Positions 25,845 to 34,685 of a stretch of DNA of 64,000 nt are shown here, one piece after another. The DNA comes from UBA1351 sp964627665 (GTDB taxonomy: Bacteria > Bacillota > Clostridia > Lachnospirales > Vallitaleaceae), in NCBI GenBank assembly GCA_964627665.1, contig CAZVKG010000001.1, positions 43,548-107,547 of the forward strand, read 5' to 3'. The notes under the pieces were generated by a model. That model ran no database searches. It was not told the DNA's origin and was given only the letters and a program-made list of their open reading frames with translations. Position 1 is the first letter of the stretch, and each line of letters begins with the position of its first letter. Both the position numbers and the translations under genes were made by a program.

Positions 25845-26186
25845 TTATTCGGATATTTTCATTTTATATATAAAAACATCATTGTTAAAATCAGATTCCA
25901 ATTTATAAAAAGTCAATGGATATTTATAGTTGAGTGAAGACAAAAAAGCTTTTTGAAAATTACACGAATCTCTTTCATAAAAATCACGAAAGATTTCAAT
26001 GGCTTCTTCTCCAAAATTATTGATTAAATATTTTTCAAAATCAGAAACAACTCCTTGAATCACTACGTGCAACTCATTATCAAAATATTTAATATAAATG
26101 TTTCGCGGTCCTTTTCCATTAACGTTTTTCAGAAGATTTGTAAACGTCTTTAACAACTCGTTTTTTTCCTCTTGCGTAAAACGCAT
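25845..26186 (-). CDS. DUF2294-family small protein
   Basis: The 113-residue protein has the family pattern around 'GKGPRNIYIKYFDNELHVVIQG', then FEKYLI and a central RDFYERDSCNFQ. The DUF2294 family (MpsC-like) has no established biochemical role. I chose the ATG at 26186, with AAGGTGAT upstream, over a TTG at 26192. It stands between aroC and the che operon; a functional link to chemotaxis is not shown. Confidence 0.72.
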   Translation of the reverse strand: MRFTQEEKNELLKTFTNLLKNVNGKGPRNIYIKYFDNELHVVIQGVVSDFEKYLINNFGEEAIEIFRDFYERDSCNFQKAFLSSLNYKYPLTFYKLESDFNNDVFIYKMKISE

Positions 26187-26309
26187 ATTCAATCACCTTA
26201 TTAATTTTATTTATTTCCTCATAATAAGGATAACACATATTGCTCTATAATGCAGTATCCTCAGCTACAATTTTTAAATATATAAGGTGAAGTGCGTCTA
26301 TAATTCACA

Positions 26310-27416
26310 TTAATCTTTATTATATACTTTTAATACATTATCCATTTTTGTTGACATATTCAAAAATAACATATCGACTAAAGTTAATGCAACCATAGCC
26401 TCAACCACAATAACTGCCCTAGGCACGATAATTGGATCATGTCGACCTTCAACATTAATCATGACATTTTCTCCGTTTTTATTAACTGCACGTTGCGTCA
26501 TCTCAATTGAAGGAGTCGGTTTGATATATACTTTTAGGAATATGTCTGAACCATCGCTAATACCACCAATTATACCGCCTGCGTTGTTGCTTTCCTTAAT
26601 TATACGACCATCCTCTTGATATTGATAAAAATCATTATTTTCTATCCCTGTTTTTGTAGCCACCTCTATGCCTGCACCGATTTCAATTGCCTTTACCGCA
26701 CCAACAGACATAAGACCTTTTGCTAAATTAGCATCGAGCTTCTCAAACACCGGTTCTCCTAGGCCACTCGGCATTCCGCTAACGATACATTCAATGCTTC
26801 CTCCTGAAGAGTTGCCTTCCTCTTTGAGTTTTGTCAAATATTCTTCTGCCGATTTTACTGCTTCTACATCCGGCATACTAAGAAAATTATTCCAAATCTC
26901 CTGTTCCTTAAAATGATCTTTATTCACTTTAATTGGTCCAATTGAGGATGTATACCCCGTAATTTTGATACCAATTTCCGATAATATTTTCTTTGCAACC
27001 GCACCGGCGGCAACTCTAGCTGTCGTTTCTCGGCCGGATGAACGTCCACCACCTCGATAGTCTCTGAATCCATACTTTTGATCATAGGTATAATCCGTAT
27101 GTCCGGGACGATAAATTTTTGATATTTCGGTGTAGTCATACGACCGTTGGTTCGTATTGCGAACAATCATAGCAATCGGAGTTCCAGTGGTTTTTCCCTC
27201 AAATATTCCTGAAAGAATTTCTACTTCATCCTTTTCTTTTCTGGGTGTTGAAAAAGGTGATTGTCCGGGTTTTCTTTTATCTAAGTCTTTTTGTATATCG
27301 TCCTCACTTAAACTGATTCCTGACGGACAACCATCAATGGTTACTCCTACTCCTTTACCATGAGATTCTCCCCATGTTGAAATTCTAAATATAGTTCCAT
27401 ACATTGATCCTGACAT
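26310..27416 (-). CDS. aroC: Chorismate synthase AroC
   Basis: The 368-residue enzyme converts EPSP to chorismate using reduced FMN, the last common step of aromatic amino acid synthesis. Signature segments are GESHGKGVGVTIDGCPSG near the start, the YRGGGRSSGRETTARVAAGAVAKK stretch (about residues 118-141) and the C-terminal GRHDPIIVPRA. Length is normal. It is the third gene after an AraC regulator and an old yellow enzyme, spaced by 33 bp. Confidence 0.97.
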   Translation of the reverse strand: MSGSMYGTIFRISTWGESHGKGVGVTIDGCPSGISLSEDDIQKDLDKRKPGQSPFSTPRKEKDEVEILSGIFEGKTTGTPIAMIVRNTNQRSYDYTEISKIYRPGHTDYTYDQKYGFRDYRGGGRSSGRETTARVAAGAVAKKILSEIGIKITGYTSSIGPIKVNKDHFKEQEIWNNFLSMPDVEAVKSAEEYLTKLKEEGNSSGGSIECIVSGMPSGLGEPVFEKLDANLAKGLMSVGAVKAIEIGAGIEVATKTGIENNDFYQYQEDGRIIKESNNAGGIIGGISDGSDIFLKVYIKPTPSIEMTQRAVNKNGENVMINVEGRHDPIIVPRAVIVVEAMVALTLVDMLFLNMSTKMDNVLKVYNKD

Positions 27417-27449
27417 TGATGACCTCTTTCCTATAAATTTATACTTACT

Positions 27450-28463
27450 TTAGAAACCTCTTTCATATGCCTCCGGAATTCCGCCGATGGCTCCTGCTTG
27501 ATGATACATCTTCAATGCAAAATACGGATCACGCAATAATAATCTTCCCATAGCCACTAAATCGCTTCGATTATTGTTCAAAATTTCCTCAATCATCTCA
27601 ACGCTAGTTATTAAACCCACTGCCATTGTATCCACCTGACATTCATGTTTAACCTGATCAGCAAATCGTATCTGATATCCTGGGTAAGCTTTCATAGCAA
27701 CCGGAGCCAAACCACCGGAACTGATATGAACGATATCTAGCTTTTCTTTTACTTGATTGATAATCCGTACCATCTCGTCTCCATCAATTCCACCCTCCAC
27801 ATAATCAGAAACTGATACTCTTAGGCCAAGGGCTACATGCTCCGGAATAGCGGATTTAACCTGATCAATAATCCACGTAAGAAGTCGACAACGGTTTTCT
27901 AGACTTCCGCCAAATTTATCTTTACGTTGGTTTGTAATTGGAGAGAGAAACTCATGATTCAAATAGCCATGAGCGCCATGAATCTCAATATATTCAAATC
28001 CTGCTTCTACCGCTCTCTTAGCTCCCTCGACAAAAGCCTGAACAACCTGATCAATATCTTTTTCATCCATAGCCTTCGGCATTCGGTAGTCATCACTAAA
28101 CTTAAGCGCACTCGGTGCAATCGGTTCCGTCGCTCTAGCCTGGCTTTTTCTTCCGGCATGTGCAATCTGAATTCCCGGACAGGCACCATGCTTTTTGATT
28201 CTAGAACTAATCTCTCTAAGTCCTTCAATCTGTTCATCGGTCCAAATACCAAGGTCTCTATCGGATATTCTGCCATTTGGCATAACCGCTGTCGCCTCCA
28301 CTATAATCAAGCCAATTCCACCGATGGCTCTGGTTTCATAGTGTGTGAAATGGAAGTCATTGGCTTTACCGTCATCCTTTGCCGAATACATACACATTGG
28401 GGGCATGACTAAGCGATTTTTTAATTCAACATTTCCAAGTTTGTATTTTTCTAATGCTTTCAT
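27450..28463 (-). CDS. namA: Old yellow enzyme family NADPH dehydrogenase (YqjM/NamA-like)
   Basis: The 337-residue FMN-dependent ene-reductase begins MKALEKYKLGNVELKNRLVMPPMCMYSA; the Cys in PPMCMYS marks the YqjM subclass. The barrel then shows HAGRKSQA, the substrate-binding HGAHGYLNHEFLSP region and GRLLLRDPYF. It reduces activated C=C bonds of enones and related electrophiles. It lies 10 bp downstream of an AraC-type gene that probably regulates it. Confidence 0.92.
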   Translation of the reverse strand: MKALEKYKLGNVELKNRLVMPPMCMYSAKDDGKANDFHFTHYETRAIGGIGLIIVEATAVMPNGRISDRDLGIWTDEQIEGLREISSRIKKHGACPGIQIAHAGRKSQARATEPIAPSALKFSDDYRMPKAMDEKDIDQVVQAFVEGAKRAVEAGFEYIEIHGAHGYLNHEFLSPITNQRKDKFGGSLENRCRLLTWIIDQVKSAIPEHVALGLRVSVSDYVEGGIDGDEMVRIINQVKEKLDIVHISSGGLAPVAMKAYPGYQIRFADQVKHECQVDTMAVGLITSVEMIEEILNNNRSDLVAMGRLLLRDPYFALKMYHQAGAIGGIPEAYERGF

Positions 28464-28473
28464 TCGGTCTCCC

Positions 28474-29379
28474 TTATTTGCCTCTATTTCTAGATATATT
28501 TTTCCTATATTCTCTTGGGCTAATGCCTTTAAGTTTCTTGAATATTTTTGAATAGTAATTTGAATCAGAAAACCCTACCTTTCCAGCAATTTGAGAAATT
28601 GTAAATTCATAATCAGTTAAATAATCCATACTTTTCTCAATACGATATTCTTGCAAAAATTTGAATAATGAAACATTCATGTAACGTTTAAACAGCCTGC
28701 TGCATTCACTATTGCAAAGAGATATGAAATCTGAAATATCATTCAAAGATATTTTTTCTGCATGGTTCTTCTCTATGAAAGTCATTATGGAACGTATCCG
28801 CTCATAATTGAAAGTATCCATGGAATCATAAGAAAACCTCAAATAGTTTTCTGCAATTATTTTCCAAAAGCTTTGTAATTGTATGGATAATTCAAGTTCG
28901 TAAAAAGGTAGTTTCTGATTATACAAATCAATAATGGTATTTATAGTGGAAAAAACAGAATAATACCATTGATTTGATGCGTCGAACAATATAGCGGATA
29001 AATTCATATTACAAACAATGGGCTCGACATATTTTTTATATAATAGACTCTCATAAGTGCCGTAGATTAATTTGGGTAATAAAGTAATTGAAATATACTC
29101 ACAGTCCCTATTATTTTCCATCCTACCGGTATGAAGTACATTTGAATTACATAATAAGATATTTCCGGTTTTTAAATGAAATGTATGATTATTAACCCTA
29201 TATATAATTTGCCCTTTTTTTATATATGTTATTTCAATCTCCGGATGCCAATGCCAAATAAATGAACCCGATTCATAGTCAGATAACTTTTCTTCAGATA
29301 TCAACATCGGAAAATCAATATTCCCATGTTTTTTTAATTCTTTTTGTGTCATGTTCGTTTTAATTTGCATCCGCTTCAC
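28474..29379 (-). CDS. AraC-family transcriptional regulator with cupin domain
   Basis: The 301-residue protein has an N-terminal cupin (AraC_binding) region 'GSFIWHWHPEIEITYIKKGQ' and a C-terminal double HTH, 'ISLNDISDFISLCNSECSRLFKRYMN' then 'FTISQIAGKVGFSDSNYYSKIFKKLKG'. That is the standard AraC/XylS DNA-binding unit. It is followed within 10 bp by the old yellow enzyme gene and is divergent from a TSUP permease. The effector is unknown. Confidence 0.92.
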   Translation of the reverse strand: MKRMQIKTNMTQKELKKHGNIDFPMLISEEKLSDYESGSFIWHWHPEIEITYIKKGQIIYRVNNHTFHLKTGNILLCNSNVLHTGRMENNRDCEYISITLLPKLIYGTYESLLYKKYVEPIVCNMNLSAILFDASNQWYYSVFSTINTIIDLYNQKLPFYELELSIQLQSFWKIIAENYLRFSYDSMDTFNYERIRSIMTFIEKNHAEKISLNDISDFISLCNSECSRLFKRYMNVSLFKFLQEYRIEKSMDYLTDYEFTISQIAGKVGFSDSNYYSKIFKKLKGISPREYRKNISRNRGK

Positions 29380-29520
29380 CTCAGAATCAAATATTCAAGT
29401 TAATTATCACATAATAATTTTAAAAACGCAAAATAATCCATATTTAGCCATATATATTTAAGGTTTATGTTTGATTTATTTAGTAAAATACCACTATCTA
29501 ACTCAATCAGGAGGTCAACA

Positions 29521-30246
29521 ATGATTATACAAATTATCGCAACACTATGTGCTTTTTTTATTAAAGGTTTGACTGGATTTGCAAACACTTTGGTTTTCTC
29601 TTCAATATTAGGATTTACAACGAATAATATCAAGATCTCTCCAATAGAACTTATTCTTGGGTATCCAAGCAATATTATTCTCTCATGGAAAGAAAGAAAT
29701 TATTTAACATGGAAAATCTGGTTTCCGCTTTCAATTATGGTAATTGCCGGGAGTATACCTGGTGTTTTCATACTAAAAAATGGTGATCCAACCCTACTTA
29801 AAATTTTTTTTGGAATTGTTGTTGTAGGAATTGGCTTTGAAATGCTATTAAGAGAACGTGCCGTTAATCCAAAAAAATCTTCAAAGCCTATCCTATTTAT
29901 TATTGGAATATTATCCGGTCTGTTATGTGGTTTGTATGGAGTTGGAGCTTTACTAGCTGCTTATGTTAATCATATTACGAATACAAACAAAGCATTTAAG
30001 GCAAATATCTGTGTTGTTTTTTTGATTGAAAACACTTTTCGCCTCATACTTTACTCTTTATCGGGCATTATAACATTTAGTATATTAAAACAAATTATTA
30101 TATTAATTCCATTTATGCTTATAGGTTTATATTTAGGAATAAAAAGTAGTTCTACTTTTAATGAAAAGATTGTAAAACTAATAATAATTGTAATGCTTAT
30201 TGTTACAGGTATTATTATGATTATCAATAATCTTATGCTCATTTAG
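29521..30246 (+). CDS. TSUP-family (TauE/SafE) membrane permease
   Basis: The 241-residue protein has about eight membrane spans in two halves; the motif 'FFIKGLTGFANTLVFSS' at the start and 'GILSGLLCGLYGVGALLAAYV' mid-protein are the duplicated TSUP signature. Members transport sulfonates, sulfite or other organic anions; the substrate is not visible. The ATG at 29521 follows AGGAGGTCAACA exactly, so the longer frame starting at 29467 is rejected. It is divergent from the AraC gene and may belong to its regulon. Confidence 0.88.
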   Translation: MIIQIIATLCAFFIKGLTGFANTLVFSSILGFTTNNIKISPIELILGYPSNIILSWKERNYLTWKIWFPLSIMVIAGSIPGVFILKNGDPTLLKIFFGIVVVGIGFEMLLRERAVNPKKSSKPILFIIGILSGLLCGLYGVGALLAAYVNHITNTNKAFKANICVVFLIENTFRLILYSLSGIITFSILKQIIILIPFMLIGLYLGIKSSSTFNEKIVKLIIIVMLIVTGIIMIINNLMLI

Positions 30247-30256
30247 ATTTCAAGTT

Positions 30257-31135
30257 CTATTGTTTTTTTACAGATACCATCCCTAACATACATCCAAGAA
30301 TTCCGAAGATCACAGATAATGAAAGGATATACATAGCTACAACTTGTATGGTCTCAGTCATTGGTGGCAATGGAATAAAAGGAATTGGCCCCATCATAAA
30401 ACGATAACTACTTTGAATGACAAAAAAAGCTCCCAAAGTGGCTATAATCCCCGAAACAAAAGACATCCATATTCCTAATATATAAAAAGGTATAGCAATA
30501 AAACGCATGGGGGCTCCTAACAGTGTTAAGGTTGTGATTTGTTCACGGTAATGATAAATACTTTGTCGAATCGTATGCGATAAAACGACTAAGGTTGTCA
30601 TGCCTACTGCTATTAATATTAAAACACTCATAAAGGTAATCCCTTTAACAATATCTCTTAATTTTCCTAAAACATCCCTGTTGTCTCGAATAGAACTGAT
30701 TTCAGGCATGATTTCCAAGGTATCTAATACCGTCTCCATGCTTTGCAAGTCAATACTTAATTCTATAAATGCAGAAAACGGATTTTCTTGAAAATATTGC
30801 AGTACTTGGGCTTCTTCTCCAAGTATTGCTGCCATGCGTTCATAAGCTTCTTCTTCTGAAACAAGCCTAACGTCTCGTACACCATTGATTGTCGTCAGAT
30901 CCTTAATCCAAGCAGCATCCTCTTGTATTTCCATTTTCGAATAAACCGATACTTCTGCTTCACTTTCCAATATCACAACCATATGTTCTGTGATGATAAA
31001 ACTGCTAATAACAAGGGCTAGCAAAAAAAAGATAAGTCCATTACTCACTATGGTTAAACCATTCGAAAACATATTATACCGGAAAATAGCTATGGACTCC
31101 TTCAAATAGTAACTACTATTACCTCTTTTTCTCAC
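30257..31135 (-). CDS. ftsX: Cell-division ABC transporter-like protein FtsX
   Basis: The 292-residue protein has an N-terminal cytoplasmic leader, a first span (about 20-45), an extracellular domain (about 46-165) containing the FtsX-type 'ILGEEAQVLQYFQENPFSAFIELSI' region, and three C-terminal spans. I prefer the GTG at 31135 over a TTG at 31153 that overlaps ftsE. With FtsE it transmits ATP hydrolysis across the membrane to a peptidoglycan hydrolase or its activator. The coiled-coil protein encoded two genes upstream is the obvious extracellular partner. Confidence 0.92.
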   Translation of the reverse strand: MRKRGNSSYYLKESIAIFRYNMFSNGLTIVSNGLIFFLLALVISSFIITEHMVVILESEAEVSVYSKMEIQEDAAWIKDLTTINGVRDVRLVSEEEAYERMAAILGEEAQVLQYFQENPFSAFIELSIDLQSMETVLDTLEIMPEISSIRDNRDVLGKLRDIVKGITFMSVLILIAVGMTTLVVLSHTIRQSIYHYREQITTLTLLGAPMRFIAIPFYILGIWMSFVSGIIATLGAFFVIQSSYRFMMGPIPFIPLPPMTETIQVVAMYILSLSVIFGILGCMLGMVSVKKQ

Positions 31136-31139
31136 GCGA

Positions 31140-31802
31140 TCACCGCCTTTCAAGGAACATTTGTCCCTGATTCATATGAATGAAAACTGCATTTTTCACA
31201 TCTTCAATTAAATGTGTTGCATGGGTAGTGAGTATAACCGTTGTATCCGAATCGCGCAAATCCATAAGAAGCTTAAGAATATGTACCGCATTTTCTTTAT
31301 CCAGGTTACCCGTTGGTTCGTCTGCCAAAATCAACTTGGGTTCTCGCACCATAGCACGTGCAATAGCCACACGTTGGCTTTCTCCCCAAGACAGTGTGTC
31401 AACATGGGACTTAATCTTGTGTGAAAGGCCTACCCGAATAAGGGCTTCTTCGCTAATGGCCTTTATATCCTGTTGAATATGTGGCAAAAAGCGCAAACCT
31501 AACATCACGTTTTCTAGTGATGATTTATTGGGAATTAAGCGAAAATCTTGAAAGATTGGTCCAATCCATTGACGCATTTTCTGAATATTTCGTTGTGACC
31601 CTGTCATAGATTGTCCTAAAACTTCAAGTGTTCCTTCTGTTGAGAGCTCACTTCCCATAAATAATTTCAACAAACTGGTTTTTCCTGATCCACTAGGACC
31701 AATAAGAAAAACTAATTCACCACTTTTTATTTCAAAATCACAGGGCAGTATGGCTTTCGTTCCTGTCGGATAAGTTAATGCAAGTTCTTGTGCTCGTATC
31801 AT
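31140..31802 (-). CDS. ftsE: Cell-division ATPase FtsE
   Basis: The 220-residue ABC ATPase has Walker A GPSGSGKTS, Q loop FQDFR, signature LSWGESQRVAIARAM (canonical LSGGEQQR changed to LSWGESQR), Walker B LILADEPTGNLD and H-switch TTHATH. Length and neighbours identify FtsE. The unusual signature still has the Ser and the Gly needed for ATP sandwiching. Confidence 0.93.
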   Translation of the reverse strand: MIRAQELALTYPTGTKAILPCDFEIKSGELVFLIGPSGSGKTSLLKLFMGSELSTEGTLEVLGQSMTGSQRNIQKMRQWIGPIFQDFRLIPNKSSLENVMLGLRFLPHIQQDIKAISEEALIRVGLSHKIKSHVDTLSWGESQRVAIARAMVREPKLILADEPTGNLDKENAVHILKLLMDLRDSDTTVILTTHATHLIEDVKNAVFIHMNQGQMFLERR

Positions 31803-31817
31803 GTGTACCTCCAGTAA

Positions 31818-32942
31818 TCAAAAAAATGAAAATGCAAAATTTAAAATAAGTTCATTTTCTTTGGTTTCTATACTTTTGACTTTATTGTCATCCGTTAAAT
31901 TTTCTATATTAAGAATTAAAGCTCCTTCTTCATAAAGTTCTGAAATCCCACTCGGTTCTAATTCAATCCCATAAAAATGACCAGACCTTGCTACATAATG
32001 GATTTCATAATCATTTCTGACTTCAAAATAACCCATGAGTTGTAGCACATCTTGATTCAGATTGATACCCACCCCATCCTTTTCAAAAGAAAACACCATT
32101 GAAGGTAAGCCCGGATTGTCCTGAATAGCTCGGTTGAAGTCCGCTTCTGTAATCCTTGCTTTAATGCCAGAAAGAGATATGCTCACATCGACCATATCTT
32201 CGGATAAGGCTCCTGACGACGCCAACTCAGAGAATCCAATACTCGCATTTTTAAAAACAGGCTTTAAAGCTATCCATGCGTCTCGCAATGTATTCAATTG
32301 CTCCTCATATTCTTCTCTTTCCGATTCAAGGGATCCTAAAAATTCCTCTTGTTGGTTTATCAATCTCTGATTTTCCTCAACAGTAAGCAATAAAACCCGT
32401 TCTTCTTCAACAAGGGCCGCTTGGGTCTCTTGTAGCAATGTTTCTGTCGAACCAAGAGTATCCAAGGTCTCTTCTGTTTTAGACATGAGTTCTCCGGTAC
32501 CTTGCGTCATATCTCGAAAAAGCGTTACCCTTTGTAAGAAGTTTTTCAAACTCTCTGCTTCTAATATGATTTCCAAAAAAGATGTCGCACCCATTCTTTG
32601 ATAAGTCGCAAGCACTTGACCTAAGGTTGTTTCATATTGACGTAGTTGCTCTTTATTTTGAAGGATCTCTTCATTTATTTCTACAATGCGTTCTTGTATG
32701 GTTAGCTTTTCCTCTTGAATACGAATAACTTTAAAATTTGATTCTTGGATTAACTGCTCCAACCGATATAGTTCTGATAAAGCTTCACTCACCTGCACCT
32801 CAATGTCCTCGAGATTTTGAGTCACTTCTTCTTCATCAACCACAGTAGTTGTTGCTTGTATCCTATTGGTCATATTAAGACTAATCCCAAATACAAATCC
32901 GATTAGACACGTAAACACTATAATTAAAATTTTATTTTTCAT
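31818..32942 (-). CDS. FtsEX-linked PcsB/CwlO-like coiled-coil protein lacking a hydrolase domain
   Basis: The 374-residue exported protein has an N-terminal signal/anchor (residues 4-24), then long coiled coil (about 38-228). The hairpin-tip segment at about 114-145 ('YQRMGATSFLEIILEAESLK') closely follows the PcsB/CwlO coiled-coil domain that docks on FtsX. Where those proteins carry a CHAP or NlpC/P60 hydrolase, this one has a 130-residue beta-rich domain with no Cys/His catalytic pattern. It is the first gene of the ftsEX operon (15 bp before ftsE). I infer an FtsX-controlled regulator that activates a separate hydrolase, in the style of EnvC. The start at 32942 follows GAGG; a GTG at 32957 is possible. 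Confidence 0.75.
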   Translation of the reverse strand: MKNKILIIVFTCLIGFVFGISLNMTNRIQATTTVVDEEEVTQNLEDIEVQVSEALSELYRLEQLIQESNFKVIRIQEEKLTIQERIVEINEEILQNKEQLRQYETTLGQVLATYQRMGATSFLEIILEAESLKNFLQRVTLFRDMTQGTGELMSKTEETLDTLGSTETLLQETQAALVEEERVLLLTVEENQRLINQQEEFLGSLESEREEYEEQLNTLRDAWIALKPVFKNASIGFSELASSGALSEDMVDVSISLSGIKARITEADFNRAIQDNPGLPSMVFSFEKDGVGINLNQDVLQLMGYFEVRNDYEIHYVARSGHFYGIELEPSGISELYEEGALILNIENLTDDNKVKSIETKENELILNFAFSFF

Positions 32943-32989
32943 ATCGAATATCCTCACAATAAAATGTAGCTGATTTAGTGACTACCATC

Positions 32990-33018
32990 ATTATATACTA
33001 CTCAGTTATTGGGCACAA
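32990..33018 (-). promoter_or_regulatory. Probable sigma-A promoter of the coiled-coil-ftsE-ftsX operon
   Basis: Minus-strand TTGTGC (33013-33018), 17-bp spacer and a consensus TATAAT (32990-32995) lie about 45 bp before the start codon. The consensus -10 and spacing make this a good candidate. Confidence 0.65.
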
Positions 33019-33036
33019 CCACTTTAACCTTGTAAG

Positions 33037-33060
33037 AAATTATCTGTCAAATTATCTGTC
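33037..33060. repeat. Perfect 12-bp tandem duplication
   Basis: AAATTATCTGTC occurs twice head to tail, 7 bp after the stop codon of the fused OppDF gene and about 20 bp upstream of the ftsEX operon -35 box. It may be a chance slippage product or part of an upstream activating site. Confidence 0.9.
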
Positions 33061-33066
33061 GATAGT

Positions 33067-34671
33067 TTACAGTATTGCCTCTAATAGTTTTTTCGTATAA
33101 TCATGTTTTGAGTGATAAAGAACATCATCTGTCTTACCAAACTCGACAAACTCACCTTTATACATTACTGCGATTTGATCACACATATGCGCTACAACTT
33201 TCAAGTCATGAGAAATAAAGATATAGGATAACTTTAATTCGTCTTTTAAATTTGATAATAGACTTAGTATTTGACCTTGTACTGATACATCAAGGGCTGA
33301 TACCGGTTCGTCACATACAATTATTTTTGCCCGCGTTGCAATTGCTCTTGCAATAATTATGCGTTGGTTTTGCCCACCACTTAATTGACTAGGGAACTTG
33401 CTTTTTTCACTTGTTTTTAGTCCGACTAAATTCAAGAGCCGATCAACCTCAGTATCCATCTCACTTTTTTCAACAATTTTGTGAATGCGTAGAGGTTCTA
33501 AAAGAAGTTCACTCACTGTCATTTTAGGATCTAAAACGGCATTGGTATATTGAAAAATGATCTGAATATCGCGTCGATGTTTCCTCATTTCACTTTCATT
33601 GATGTAGCTGATGTCTTGCCCAAATAAATGAATTTTTCCACTACTTGGCTCAAGTAGCTTTAATAAAAGATTGGCCATTGTACTTTTTCCACTTCCGCTT
33701 TCTCCAATTAATCCAATAGATTGTCCACTTTTAAGCTCAAAAGTTACATTTTTTACTGCATGGATTATTTCTTTTTCACTAAAAGTACTTGATTTTATTA
33801 TAAAATGTTTTGATAAGTTTTCTACTTTTAAAATACTATCCATGGCTAATGGCGAACCTTCAAGAGAATAAATATTTTCATTTCCAAGATCTAAGGACCT
33901 TGCACATTTTATTAACTCATGGGTATATGGATGAAGGGGTTTTTGAAATACTTCTTTAAGTATGCCTTCTTCAACAATGAGTCCGCCATACATAATATGA
34001 ATTCGCTCGCAAAGATATTTTGCCACATCAAAATCATGGGTAATCAATATGATAGACATCTGATACTTTTTATTCACCTTCATCAGCAAATCCAATATAC
34101 GTTTTCTAAGTGAAGCATCAATAGAGCTCGTCGGTTCATCGGCAATTAAAATATCCGGTTTAGATAATATACAAAGAGCAATCATAATTCTTTGATTTTG
34201 TCCTCCACTTAACTGGAAGGGATACATATTATACACAGTATCCGGAGAATCAATGCCCACTTCCTTAAGGGCTTCACAGATTAAAGGATAGCTATATGGT
34301 TGCCTATGGGTTTTGAGAACACTTTCAAGTTGTTTTCCAATGCGTTTGTATGGATTTAAAGCTTGGGAAGGGTTTTGAAAAATATAGGCAATACGCTTTC
34401 CTCGAATGGAGGTCAGCTTTTTTTCACTTAGGTCCATTAGGTTCTCTCCTTCAAACAGAACGCTACCTTGATCAATTGAACTGATGGAATCATCTTGTAA
34501 CTTGATCAATGAACTGACGGTTACTGATTTTCCGCTTCCTGACTCACCAACAATTCCTATCATTTCACCCTTACGCAAAAATAAATCAATCCCTCTAACC
34601 ACTTGAAGTTTTCCCTGATCTTGGTAAAACGAAACTTTAAAATCCTGAACATCTAAAATTTTTTCACGCAT
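33067..34671 (-). CDS. Fused OppD-OppF double ATPase of an oligopeptide-type ABC transporter
   Basis: The 534-residue protein carries two complete ABC ATPase domains. Domain 1 (about 1-265) has GESGSGKSVT, signature LSGGQNQRIMIAL and Walker B LIADEPTSSID. Domain 2 (about 275-534) has GESGSGKSTM, LSGGQNQRIIIARA and IVCDEPVSALD. Both match the Opp/Dpp/Nik subfamily. The linker is short, so this is a single-chain replacement for the OppD/OppF heterodimer. It is the last gene after two permease fusions and powers that importer. All catalytic motifs are intact in both halves. Confidence 0.93.
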   Translation of the reverse strand: MREKILDVQDFKVSFYQDQGKLQVVRGIDLFLRKGEMIGIVGESGSGKSVTVSSLIKLQDDSISSIDQGSVLFEGENLMDLSEKKLTSIRGKRIAYIFQNPSQALNPYKRIGKQLESVLKTHRQPYSYPLICEALKEVGIDSPDTVYNMYPFQLSGGQNQRIMIALCILSKPDILIADEPTSSIDASLRKRILDLLMKVNKKYQMSIILITHDFDVAKYLCERIHIMYGGLIVEEGILKEVFQKPLHPYTHELIKCARSLDLGNENIYSLEGSPLAMDSILKVENLSKHFIIKSSTFSEKEIIHAVKNVTFELKSGQSIGLIGESGSGKSTMANLLLKLLEPSSGKIHLFGQDISYINESEMRKHRRDIQIIFQYTNAVLDPKMTVSELLLEPLRIHKIVEKSEMDTEVDRLLNLVGLKTSEKSKFPSQLSGGQNQRIIIARAIATRAKIIVCDEPVSALDVSVQGQILSLLSNLKDELKLSYIFISHDLKVVAHMCDQIAVMYKGEFVEFGKTDDVLYHSKHDYTKKLLEAIL

Positions 34672-34685
34672 TATATGACCCCCTT

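Noticed and set aside
29400..29672. Minus-strand ORF of 90 residues overlapping the start of the TSUP permease gene
   Set aside because: It is antisense to a well-supported gene with a clear ribosome site and has no family features.
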